Of a stretch of DNA of 64,000 nucleotides, positions 53,901 through 60,700 are shown piece by piece (positions within the stretch are counted from its first letter, which is position 1; every line of letters begins with the position of its first letter). The DNA comes from Syngnathus acus. Lineage: Eukaryota > Chordata > Actinopteri > Syngnathiformes > Syngnathidae. Where the stretch lies: positions 6,696,001 through 6,760,000 of the forward strand of contig NC_051100.1 of NCBI RefSeq assembly GCF_901709675.1, read 5' to 3'. Made by a program: the position numbers and the translations under genes. The notes under the pieces were generated by a model. It saw nothing but the letters and a program-made list of their open reading frames with translations. It ran no database searches and was not told the DNA's origin.

Positions 53901-54744
53901 CTCTGAAGGCGCCGTCCTCGATACAGCCGATGTGGTTTTTATCCAGCTGACTGCGAGAGAAAGAGGGGAGCTGGTTAGGAAACGCACAAAAATCTTCCTT
54001 TCCCCCTTGCACACTGCTCATTATTGTCTAAACAGTAAACAGCACACTGATGGACTACGGTAAATCAATAGTGTTCATCTAAGCTCAAGTATCCCAAAGA
54101 GTGGTCAGAGGAGGAGAGCGGCTTGGAGTGTGTTTATCATTACTATTATCATGTGTGAATATGGTGCACGTACCTTCGAGGATAACTAAATCACTGCCTT
54201 CATGAGGCATCTTTGTGCATTCAAGGTAGCCATGAGTCTACTTAACCACTAATTGTACACTTGGCACTTAACATGTAGAGTAAAAAAACTAGCTACTGTG
54301 ACCGCAGAGCAAAATGAAAAAAAATAATGCCGCAGAAGGAGCTGCTGTTTTGGTTAGCAACTTTGTTAAAATGGGCTTTCACTTGTCATGTTTATGTACG
54401 AACAAGTACGTGTTTGAACTGAGATAATGACAGTGATTATCTCTGATGGGAAAAGGGAGGGGAGATGTTTATTTGGCCTAAGTGAGGCACACAGCAGCTA
54501 TTAGAAAAATTCAGATTGTCATAGAGTAAAGATAAAGAACCAAAAAAAACAACAACAGAATATTACATGGAAATAATACAGCATATGTTTACAGACTTTG
54601 TAGGTTGTTATTGGAAAGGACACATTTTACATCTAAATTCATACATCAAGTTCAGGAGTGAAGCACACTCACAGGTTTTTGATGTCTGTAGCTCCTCGGA
54701 AAGCTTTTCTTGGGATGGACTGGATGAGGTTTTCGCTCAGATCC
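27437..54744 (-). CDS. slit1: slit1 gene, 3' 33 coding exons: Slit guidance ligand 1 (N-terminus outside window)
   Basis: Slit proteins are secreted axon-guidance ligands of Robo receptors. The 33 exons total 4186 nt and read through without a break, giving the last 1394 residues and TAG. Order of modules: LRR domain 1 without its cap and first repeats, its C-cap; LRR domain 2 (the Robo-binding module in the family), domain 3, domain 4; six EGF modules, laminin-G, three more EGF modules, cystine knot (CTCK). Paralogue choice rests on phrases such as [18 protein letters not shown] and the [13 protein letters not shown] region, which match SLIT1 and not SLIT2 or SLIT3. Human SLIT1 has about 1534 residues, so about 135-140 residues (signal peptide, first N-cap, first repeats; four exons) are missing. 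Most LRR exons are 72 nt with phase-2 borders, so one exon is one repeat. Which teleost paralogue (1a or 1b) cannot be decided. Span includes introns. Confidence 0.96.
27771..28141. mobile_element. MITE-like element in the last slit1 intron
   Basis: Inverted ends: the left end reads ctggttatgaaaagtctaca then cacccttgttcaaatg, and the reverse of the right end reads cagtgggtataaaaagtcta then cacacccctgttcaaatg. The interior of about 290 bp has no coding capacity. Superfamily and target-site duplication are not clear. Confidence 0.75.
28173..28384 (-). CDS. slit1: slit1 exon: EGF 8 (second part) and EGF 9
   Basis: 212 nt, phase 2 in, phase 1 out. Encodes [18 protein letters not shown] and the complete module starting [14 protein letters not shown], ending GDLCDA. 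Acceptor lies in gtttttag. Confidence 0.94.
28451..28739 (-). CDS. slit1: slit1 exon: laminin-G C-terminal part, EGF 7 and start of EGF 8
   Basis: 289 nt, phase 1 in, phase 2 out. Encodes [40 protein letters not shown], then EGF 7 ([13 protein letters not shown]) and NPCQGSK. The [18 protein letters not shown] phrase identifies the SLIT1 paralogue. Confidence 0.96.
28740..29566 (-). other. slit1: slit1 intron within the laminin-G region
   Basis: 0.8 kb of AT-rich sequence with a TTAA-rich stretch near 29340-29365; no other feature recognised. Confidence 0.8.
29567..29721 (-). CDS. slit1: slit1 exon: laminin-G middle
   Basis: 155 nt, phase 2 in, phase 1 out. Encodes [32 protein letters not shown] and EAPLYVGG. 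Confidence 0.95.
29798..29928 (-). CDS. slit1: slit1 exon: laminin-G
   Basis: 131 nt, phase 0 in, phase 2 out. Encodes [38 protein letters not shown] and GHAIY. Confidence 0.95.
30011..30239 (-). CDS. slit1: slit1 exon: EGF 6 and start of laminin-G
   Basis: 229 nt, phase 2 in, phase 0 out. Encodes [18 protein letters not shown], the EGF cysteines CQNDAPC and [14 protein letters not shown], then [19 protein letters not shown], the first strands of the laminin-G domain. Confidence 0.95.
30319..30456 (-). CDS. slit1: slit1 exon: end of EGF 4 and EGF 5
   Basis: 138 nt, phase 2 in and out. Encodes [39 protein letters not shown] and QCEEGY; the DDCQEHRC start is typical of calcium-binding EGF modules. 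Confidence 0.94.
30539..30632 (-). CDS. slit1: slit1 exon: end of EGF 3 and first half of EGF 4
   Basis: 94 nt, phase 1 in, phase 2 out. Encodes [32 protein letters not shown]. The reading frame is set by the flanking exons; a longer open frame here in another phase is not the protein. Confidence 0.9.
30707..30846 (-). CDS. slit1: slit1 exon: end of EGF 2 and EGF 3
   Basis: 140 nt, phase 2 in, phase 1 out. Encodes [39 protein letters not shown] and FCPPYYT. A (GT)10 run on the sense strand ends 5 nt before the acceptor TTGCAG. Confidence 0.94.
30852..30871. repeat. (AC)n microsatellite against a slit1 acceptor
   Basis: Ten AC units on the + strand, which is (GT)10 on the slit1 sense strand, occupying the place of the pyrimidine tract. 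Confidence 0.95.
30955..31052 (-). CDS. slit1: slit1 exon: end of EGF 1 and EGF 2
   Basis: 98 nt, phase 0 in, phase 2 out. Encodes [20 protein letters not shown] and [12 protein letters not shown]. Confidence 0.92.
31128..31252 (-). CDS. slit1: slit1 exon: linker and EGF 1
   Basis: 125 nt, phase 1 in, phase 0 out. Encodes [37 protein letters not shown] and APGFK. Confidence 0.94.
31351..31514 (-). CDS. slit1: slit1 exon: C-cap of LRR domain 4
   Basis: 164 nt, phase 2 in, phase 1 out. Encodes [35 protein letters not shown] and [14 protein letters not shown], an LRR C-terminal cap with its four cysteines. Confidence 0.96.
31515..32976 (-). other. slit1: slit1 intron
   Basis: 1.46 kb. Around 31890-32050 the text tacaggggcgtatatagtca followed by tttgggggccctaagtc looks like a fragment of a dispersed repeat. 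A (TG)n run is at 32935-32960. No exon is seen. Confidence 0.7.
32935..32960. repeat. (TG)n microsatellite next to a slit1 donor
   Basis: Thirteen TG units on the + strand, or (CA)n on the slit1 sense strand, starting 16 nt downstream of the donor of the exon at 32977-33048. Confidence 0.95.
32977..33048 (-). CDS. slit1: slit1 exon: LRR domain 4, one repeat
   Basis: 72 nt, phase 2 to 2. Encodes [18 protein letters not shown] then SSLSHL, one 24-residue leucine-rich repeat. Confidence 0.95.
34021..34074. repeat. 27-bp perfect tandem duplication
   Basis: The unit begins ggcttaaagtcgaaacccat and is repeated once without change. Confidence 0.95.
34610..35192. mobile_element. hAT-like MITE in slit1 intron
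   Basis: Left end caggttggtcaaactacag and reversed right end cagaggtgtccaaact resemble teleost hAT termini of the CAGGGGTGTCCAAACTACGG type, followed on the left by ggaccatttgcggcc. Flanks gtctacat (34602-34609) and gtctacgc (35193-35200) match at six of eight positions, fitting an aged 8-bp target duplication. It has no transposase. Confidence 0.75.
35881..35952 (-). CDS. slit1: slit1 exon: LRR domain 4, one repeat
   Basis: 72 nt, phase 2 to 2. Encodes [18 protein letters not shown] then HSLRLL. Confidence 0.95.
36030..36101 (-). CDS. slit1: slit1 exon: LRR domain 4, one repeat
   Basis: 72 nt, phase 2 to 2. Encodes [18 protein letters not shown] then SQLTTL. Confidence 0.95.
36173..36241 (-). 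CDS. slit1: slit1 exon: LRR domain 4, first repeat (23 residues)
   Basis: 69 nt, one codon shorter than the usual repeat exon, as in mammalian SLIT1. Encodes [16 protein letters not shown] then FKFLQLV. Confidence 0.95.
36242..37501 (-). other. slit1: slit1 intron
   Basis: 1.26 kb with scattered short GT/CA tracts near 37080 and 37216; no other feature seen. Confidence 0.8.
37502..37634 (-). CDS. slit1: slit1 exon: N-cap of LRR domain 4
   Basis: 133 nt, phase 1 in, phase 2 out. Encodes [19 protein letters not shown], then [20 protein letters not shown] and RNVTEL, an LRR N-terminal cap. Confidence 0.95.
37635..38218 (-). other. slit1: slit1 intron
   Basis: 0.58 kb; nothing recognised. Confidence 0.8.
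38219..38385 (-). CDS. slit1: slit1 exon: C-cap of LRR domain 3
   Basis: 167 nt, phase 2 in, phase 1 out. Encodes [35 protein letters not shown] and LPDFRCEE. Confidence 0.95.
38455..38598 (-). CDS. slit1: slit1 exon: LRR domain 3, two repeats
   Basis: 144 nt, a double repeat exon. Encodes [17 protein letters not shown] and [18 protein letters not shown] then QTLSTL. Confidence 0.96.
38769..38912 (-). CDS. slit1: slit1 exon: LRR domain 3, two repeats
   Basis: 144 nt, phase 2 to 2. Encodes [18 protein letters not shown] and [18 protein letters not shown] then EGLRML. Confidence 0.96.
38989..39063 (-). CDS. slit1: slit1 exon: LRR domain 3, first repeat (25 residues)
   Basis: 75 nt, one codon longer than the usual repeat exon, as in mammals. 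Encodes [16 protein letters not shown] then KSLTQLKK. Confidence 0.95.
39064..39477 (-). other. slit1: slit1 intron
   Basis: 0.41 kb, AT-rich; nothing recognised. Confidence 0.8.
39478..39622 (-). CDS. slit1: slit1 exon: N-cap of LRR domain 3
   Basis: 145 nt, phase 1 in, phase 2 out. Encodes [37 protein letters not shown] and [12 protein letters not shown]. Confidence 0.95.
39623..41738 (-). other. slit1: slit1 intron
   Basis: 2.1 kb with a short (GT)n near 40190-40209. Open frames of up to 158 codons occur here but show no recognisable domain or splice context. Confidence 0.75.
41739..41762 (-). CDS. slit1: slit1 24-nt microexon between LRR domains 2 and 3
   Basis: Acceptor catcacag, donor gtgagt, phase 1 to 1. 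Encodes AKEQYFIP, which matches the corresponding segment of mammalian Slits exactly. Skipping it would keep the frame and shorten the linker between LRR domains 2 and 3 by eight residues. Confidence 0.93.
42057..42220 (-). CDS. slit1: slit1 exon: C-cap of LRR domain 2
   Basis: 164 nt, phase 2 in, phase 1 out. Encodes [40 protein letters not shown] and [14 protein letters not shown]. Confidence 0.97.
42372..42515 (-). CDS. slit1: slit1 exon: LRR domain 2, two repeats
   Basis: 144 nt, phase 2 to 2. Encodes [18 protein letters not shown] and [18 protein letters not shown] then RAIQTL. Confidence 0.96.
42697..42715. repeat. (TG)n microsatellite next to a slit1 donor
   Basis: About nine TG units on the + strand, or (CA)n on the slit1 sense strand, starting 10 nt downstream of the donor of the exon at 42726-42797. 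Confidence 0.9.
42726..42797 (-). CDS. slit1: slit1 exon: LRR domain 2, one repeat
   Basis: 72 nt, phase 2 to 2. Encodes [18 protein letters not shown] then YALQLL. Confidence 0.95.
42906..42977 (-). CDS. slit1: slit1 exon: LRR domain 2, one repeat
   Basis: 72 nt, phase 2 to 2. Encodes [18 protein letters not shown] then RSLNSL. Confidence 0.96.
42978..44957 (-). other. slit1: slit1 intron
   Basis: 2.0 kb; no repeat family or exon recognised. Confidence 0.75.
44958..45029 (-). CDS. slit1: slit1 exon: LRR domain 2, first repeat
   Basis: 72 nt, phase 2 to 2. Encodes [18 protein letters not shown] then KKLRR. Confidence 0.95.
45030..49048 (-). other. slit1: slit1 intron (4.0 kb)
   Basis: Contains a 35-bp inverted repeat at 45107-45215. 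Otherwise unique-looking sequence with no exon that I could support. Confidence 0.75.
45107..45215. repeat. Inverted repeat with palindromic core in slit1 intron
   Basis: Arms at 45107-45140 and 45181-45215 are near-perfect reverse complements, separated by 40 nt. Each arm contains the 14-bp palindrome atctggatccagat. Confidence 0.9.
49049..49196 (-). CDS. slit1: slit1 exon: N-cap of LRR domain 2
   Basis: 148 nt, phase 1 in, phase 2 out. Encodes [38 protein letters not shown] and [11 protein letters not shown]. Confidence 0.95.
49197..51958 (-). other. slit1: slit1 intron (2.8 kb)
   Basis: No exon recognised. Around 50180-50270 two similar phrases (gacagatctgggatcagg and gacaggcctgggatcagg) suggest a small diverged duplication. 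Confidence 0.75.
51959..52122 (-). CDS. slit1: slit1 exon: C-cap of LRR domain 1
   Basis: 164 nt, phase 2 in, phase 1 out. Encodes [35 protein letters not shown] and [15 protein letters not shown]. Confidence 0.97.
52123..52819 (-). other. slit1: slit1 intron
   Basis: 0.7 kb; nothing recognised. Confidence 0.8.
52820..52891 (-). CDS. slit1: slit1 exon: LRR domain 1, one repeat
   Basis: 72 nt, phase 2 to 2. Encodes [18 protein letters not shown] then PKLRT. Confidence 0.96.
52892..53878 (-). other. slit1: slit1 intron
   Basis: 1.0 kb with a C-rich stretch on the + strand near 53198-53246; no other feature recognised. Confidence 0.8.
53879..53950 (-). CDS. slit1: slit1 exon: LRR domain 1, one repeat
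   Basis: 72 nt, phase 2 to 2. Encodes [18 protein letters not shown] then RSLEVL. Confidence 0.95.
53951..54672 (-). other. slit1: slit1 intron
   Basis: 0.72 kb; nothing recognised. Confidence 0.8.
54673..54744 (-). CDS. slit1: slit1 exon: LRR domain 1, most 5' exon in the window
   Basis: 72 nt, phase 2 to 2. Encodes [18 protein letters not shown] then TDIKNL, matching the fifth coding exon of mammalian SLIT1. Confidence 0.95.
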
Positions 54745-57700
54745 CTGCAGAGAAAAGAAGAAGGAATGAAAAGGACATTATACATAAATGTCTTACAAAA
54801 AAGTCATGTTTAGTCAGCATGATAATGCTTTTTTTTTTTTTGAAGGGCCAGACCCATTCAGTGTAAACCAAAAAAGGTTTGCATTGTTTCTTATGTTTCA
54901 GATATGATCATAAATATTATTATAGAGTATGTCAGTATGGCATTGTTGAGAGTGAATCACTTTCACTTTTTGAATAGATTTCTTTTTCCTGAGGCAGAAT
55001 GTCAAAACCTCAAGTATGCATGGAGAATTATTTTACAGTGCCCCCATTATTGAGTGTCATCTCTGCCTTGGGTTAATCGCTATGCTTTGCCCATTCACGA
55101 GTGTTGGGTTCCCCGCATTGAGCCTGCACACAAAGACCAAACAAATTGCATGACATCGCCCAGTGAAAGGTTGTCACTGAGTCTGATTCATTAAGGAAAG
55201 TGCTGCCTGAAAGAACATAATCGTTGGGCATTAGGATGCATGTGTGTTCAGAATGTAATGTCGGATAGCAATGAGGCATGCGTGTGGATAATAAGAGGAA
55301 AAGTAGCCATCGTTTTAATTAGCACAGTCCTTTTATCTGCAGCTGAAATGCTTTGCTAACCTCTTTCAAAAAGGCTCCGTCCCCTTTCCGGCACACACGG
55401 TACCGCAAAACTGTAAAAGGCCGCTCTTGACAAACATACTAATGCACACGCGTGAGGCTCCCACAGTGCGGACAGAAGTAAACAGACTTCTTACGGGCGT
55501 CCACGAAAGATGCTTAAGCGTGACCGCAAATTCCACAATCTATAAATCTGGATGACACATGAGACTCGAATGACTCCTGCTAGTTTAATGTGCATGTGTG
55601 CTGCGGCCTGCAATGGCAAAGTACAAAGTGATTTCATGCGACAAGGAGCTCCCAGGATGGTCCCAAAAATGATCAGTAGGTCGTCATTGGGTATAGTATG
55701 ATTTATAAAAAGAGAAAATAGATGTTACATTGTGTAATGCAAGTTTATGAGGTGAGCAGGCATTAAAAAATGTGTTTTGGCTTGTACACAACTTCATCCA
55801 TCATCATCAATAGATCGGCATACGAGTCATTTCCACCAAGGGCAATTCTGTTTGCGGGGAGGTAACCATTGTTTATTGGACCTTTTCCGAAATATTCAAA
55901 AGGCTCTGTGTTTCCTTGGAAGGAGCATTAGCAACCAGAATCTGAATCATTGAACAAAATACTTCATTGTCTTTTTTTTTTTACACACAACTCATAATAG
56001 CTTCACAAGAGAAAAAAGCTTTTGCTCGACCTAACCTGGCACTCTATGTGCTGAGTAATTCATTTTTTTCAAGCAGCTGACAATAAGGAATGATATTAAA
56101 TCACCGTTCCAATGCCTGAGGATACGTTATTGTTGCAAGGGAAATGTGAAGAAGAAGCAAAAAGACAAGGATGCTGTGACGACAACTTTACGTGCTCATG
56201 TAGTAAAATTCAATCCCCGCTGTAAAACATCCCTAATCCCATTAGCATGCTATAATACGATTGGCTGAAGACAACTACTCTCCCACTTTTAGTGCAGTTT
56301 GATTGGATTAGCAGTTGTGGAAAGTAGCTTTATAAACGAGAGTCCGTTTAGCGCGCCAAGAAAGCAATTGTCCTCGCTCTCGCTTCTGCTTATAAAGTCT
56401 TGCTCCTTTTGTCCTCCGTCTTCATTTGGAGAATAATCACAGCGGTCATGATTTGGAGTCAGCAGTCTTCCGCGCATTGACAGTTCCAACTAAATTTGGC
56501 TTCGAAGGACTTCTGCATTTACACATTCTTAAAATGGCAAGCAGAACATTTCTGTGGGGGTGCATGCTGTATTTTACATAGTCTGTGGTTGCCACATTCT
56601 GACTCGTTTTTGTTTTTTTCCAAGGCTTAGCTGACTCAGTTTGGAAGCGAGCGATTTGACGTTGTTGATTAGTTTAGAAGTTGATTTTCGGGGAAACATG
56701 AACTACCTAAAATAAGGCACAATTACAGTGCTCACCACAAAGATGGATATGGGGCACCATGGTCAGCGGGTTAATCTAAAGTTGCAATGCTTCGAAATGT
56801 ATACAGTACTCCAGCACTCAAAACAGACATTTTACAGTTAACAGGCAATCTGGCATTGTTAGTGAAGACCAAAACATGTCCTTTCCACTTAGGGGCCCGT
56901 GCACAAGAATGCACCATATACTATATATTTATATTTATACAGTCCGTCTCTATGTATGTGTATGTATGTAAAAACATAGCTAGTTTCTCCATCATTCAGA
57001 TCTTTTATCCTACGAAATGTTTCTAATGTGTTTGTTTTGTAATACAACCTCAGGCTGTTTAGGTCTCAGAATGAGGTTAAACAGGAGCAAAGCGCAGACG
57101 CGGTCAGGTAAAAGAAACAGGAGCAGAGGTCGTAACCTGCAGACGTCACTCGACTTGTGCAAATCTATTCACTCTATATGTCACAAAGCAAACTGTCAAA
57201 TGCTCGTCACTCGCTGCACGAGGCGGCGTCTCGCAGCATTCGCATGATGTGTAGACCATTTGGCTCCAGTTTAAGCCTTCAGGCCTTGAATGGAGCAATG
57301 GGATGATGTCAATTTGCAAACACAAGGGGATGCTTGAAAGTATTTTCTTTATATTACAGGTGTGTGAACTGAGTGAGGCTGTGCCAGAGCTGGTATAGAT
57401 TTACGTTAATGCACAACATAGCCCGGGGTGGGCATTTAGTTCATTAGGTAGCCAGGCTCTCCGTAGGTGACGTTGCTCACAGTTCATTCCCATTGTAGCC
57501 CTAATGATTGGCTCGCACATATGTTTGAAGGTGTGCCTTTGCTATATGGATTTCAGTCTCCGAGTCATTTTTGGGCTTTGTGAAGACTGCACGACAAACA
57601 ATGCAATTGTTTGGCACTGATAAGCTTGTTTGCAAGAATCTCTGGCGTAATTAGCAACACTATCAGACATAGCTGTAGGCGCCTGGTCTAGAGATTAGCC

Positions 57701-60700
57701 TTATGTTGAAAAGTAATGTCTGGTTCCTGTCTGATTCACATCATTAACCTCTGATCTCTATCTCGGTAAGCTGCATAAATATCGCTCGCAACACTGATTC
57801 TCTTCAGCATGGTAAAACGTGCTTAGCGGTGTTGCGTAAGTGCAGGGACGTCAATGCCACCAATCACAAAACGACACATTTGTTTCCTACATACTATGTC
57901 AAGTTGGTAAACGCTGGTTTTGTGTGTTTTAATATTTGTAGTTACAGGCTGAATTGATAAAATGTAGGTTATGTTTACTTTCAGCCACTCATCATCATCT
58001 TTCTCAAGTTACGGAGCTGCGTGTTGGCACTGTCTGGAAGAGACACAGCCAACTGTCAGTTAACGTACTAAAGCAATTAACGTCAATGTGAATAAGCCAG
58101 AGCCACAGTCGTGATGAAGTTTCCTAAACAACGACAAACCTGCATGCGTCTATTTTTTAATTGTCTTTTTTTTAATTTTTTTAATCGTCAACATGAACAA
58201 TCCGGCTCACTTTTAACAGTCAACAGTGTTGTAAAAAAGGTAGTTGCAATCATACGCCCACAAACAAACGGTTCATGCTGAAACCCTCGTGGGCTCGAGA
58301 CACAAAGGTCGTGAGAACTTGACGATCGGTGAGCATCATTATTTGAGGTTGCGCAGGGCGAATGAGTTATTTCGGACAGCGAAAAAGACAAATGGGTAAG
58401 ACTTCTCCAGAGAAAAGCCTCAGGGCATCTGGTTCTACGGTGTGGGAGTCTGTGGCCATGTATAGCAGAGTATATGCAAGGTTTAAATGAAAACATCATA
58501 AATGAAACAACTACATTGACATATGCATTCCACGCCAAAGCATACAATGGCATCTTTCAAATCCTTATGATTTCACAATCTTTGCCTTCACGCTTGGTTG
58601 CCAGTTGTGGTTGACACAGACGTTCAAATAATAGATGGATTGATCTTGGCTATTTGATGGATTGCTTTAATTGTTTTCAACCATATACTGCCATTTAAGG
58701 ATGCATGAGAAAATCTCGAGTTCTTCCCTACACTCACCGAACTTCACTATTTGTATCTGCTTGCGTTTTCTGCCCACCCTTCCAAGAAAATAGCTGCTAT
58801 AGAATCAGCCTAAACAGGGTCAATGATATCCTTCTTAAAACAACAAATGTGAGGAAAGAACCAGTTTTTCAATAGAGCAAAAAATATTCCGCAGGTGTCT
58901 TTGTGAGGTTTTGCCGCAGCTGTCTGACTGCATGTTGAATACTTGGATTCCACAAAACAACTTGAAAGCGACGGATGGAAATCTTTCAACAAAAACGCTT
59001 GACTATTTCCAAAGCAGTGCAACCTTGGCTCAGAATCTTTGTTGCTGCTTTCTCAACTGCTCTCATTTCACCGGCCCATCGCTACAATCAATCTGTCTTT
59101 GGACTGCATTTTTGGAGGGTCTGACTTGGGTGTGACCTTTACGCAATCAAACATTTATCTGTGTCTTGTGAACAACGATTAAAATAACGGTTGAGAAAAC
59201 AATAAAATTAAATGTTCAGTGAATGTCATGCTAAGCAAAACTGCTGACACTTTTAAAAGGGCTGCACACAGTGTGCCTATTCAACAATGTGCAAACAGTG
59301 TTTATTTTCGACATCTCTCGACTCGATTGCGCGATAAGTGACCTTGCCGGCACACTTTTAATTTCATTCAAGGAGTGAAAAGGACAAAAAGCAGGTATGG
59401 GAATGGGCCTGATTACGTTCTCATTAAGCCAGTTAATGGGGTGTGTGGGGGGCTTTTAAAAGGAGTGCTAGTGTGCTGCCACTAACTGCTAACTACTTTC
59501 TTCCTCCCTTCACAGTAAAAAAATAAATAAAAATACAGTACAGACATGAAAAACCACATCGCAACCATGAGCGCCTCAACCTGCCATCAAACCAGTAAAT
59601 TACCGTAGATAGAAACACTGCATAAATGTCGACTGGTTTTACATTCCAGACAAAACATAACACAAAAAGAGTGGTAATAGCTCACTAATTTTTTTAATGT
59701 GCGTTTCCCCTTCCTGCTGATTATTTAAAATGTTCATGCATTCATTGGCATTAAATGACAAAATTTACTTTGCATGACCAAGGTAATGTTAGGTAGGAGC
59801 AAAAAAGCACAATCTGCATACATCCACGAGGATTGATTCAGACCTTCCATGTCGTTTTGTGCTTAGGTTCAGCAAATAGGGACAGAAGGGAGTTTGATTG
59901 TATTGTTAGGTCTTGGAGTAATTCAGCTGGTCTTTGAGTAGCTAGAAGGCAGTGTAAAAAAATACAAGGTGTGGCAGTTAATGATGGCCTAATCAGACAT
60001 GGCATGGAAGTGTGCACCCTCTCTATTACAGCTGCTTTGAAAAAGCAGCCAACCGCAGAGAAATATGAATTAAGCAATTACATAGAAATAATAGAAGAGA
60101 ATAAACTCAATAACATATATTAACTCTTCATTGCTCCCCACACCTTGAGGTTTGAGTGTACAGTATAAAGAACCATTTGTTAAGAAAAGATGTGCAGACG
60201 TTTTGTTGGCTGCGATACAAAGACCTGCAGAGGAGAATAAAGCTGCAGTGTCAAGCACATGAAAAAAAGAGGAGGTGTTAAGAGTGGGGGGGAGTAACGT
60301 GAAGGGAGGTGAGGATTCAAGCCGCAAGGCTTTTTGGGTGTGTTCCAAAACACAGGTGAGTGTGTAAGCTTGTGTGTGTGTGTGGCCCAGAGAGAGTGAA
60401 TAAGTGTTTCTGTGTGTGGTCAAGACAATCTCGACACCTTCCTTTGTCATTCTTTTCTCTCCGCGCGTTCTCGTTCGCGCCGTGTAAATTATAAACATGT
60501 CTCCTCTGTTGTGTCTTCGCTTTGTGTCAGTGTTTACGTCTGACGTTAAAGCACGTCGACATGTAGCGATGTCAAGGTCAGCATATAATATGAATATAAT
60601 GTTGACGCCGGCATTTGAGATGAAAGCTTCCAATAGAATGGAATAGAACCAAAAAGTTAACTATAAACAGTTGATAGGGGATAGGAGAGTGAATGCAGGG

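Noticed and set aside
57980-58040. Possible slit1 LRR exon near ctcaagttacggagctgcg
   Set aside because: No 72-nt open block with LxxLxLxxN pattern and no matching donor and acceptor pair.
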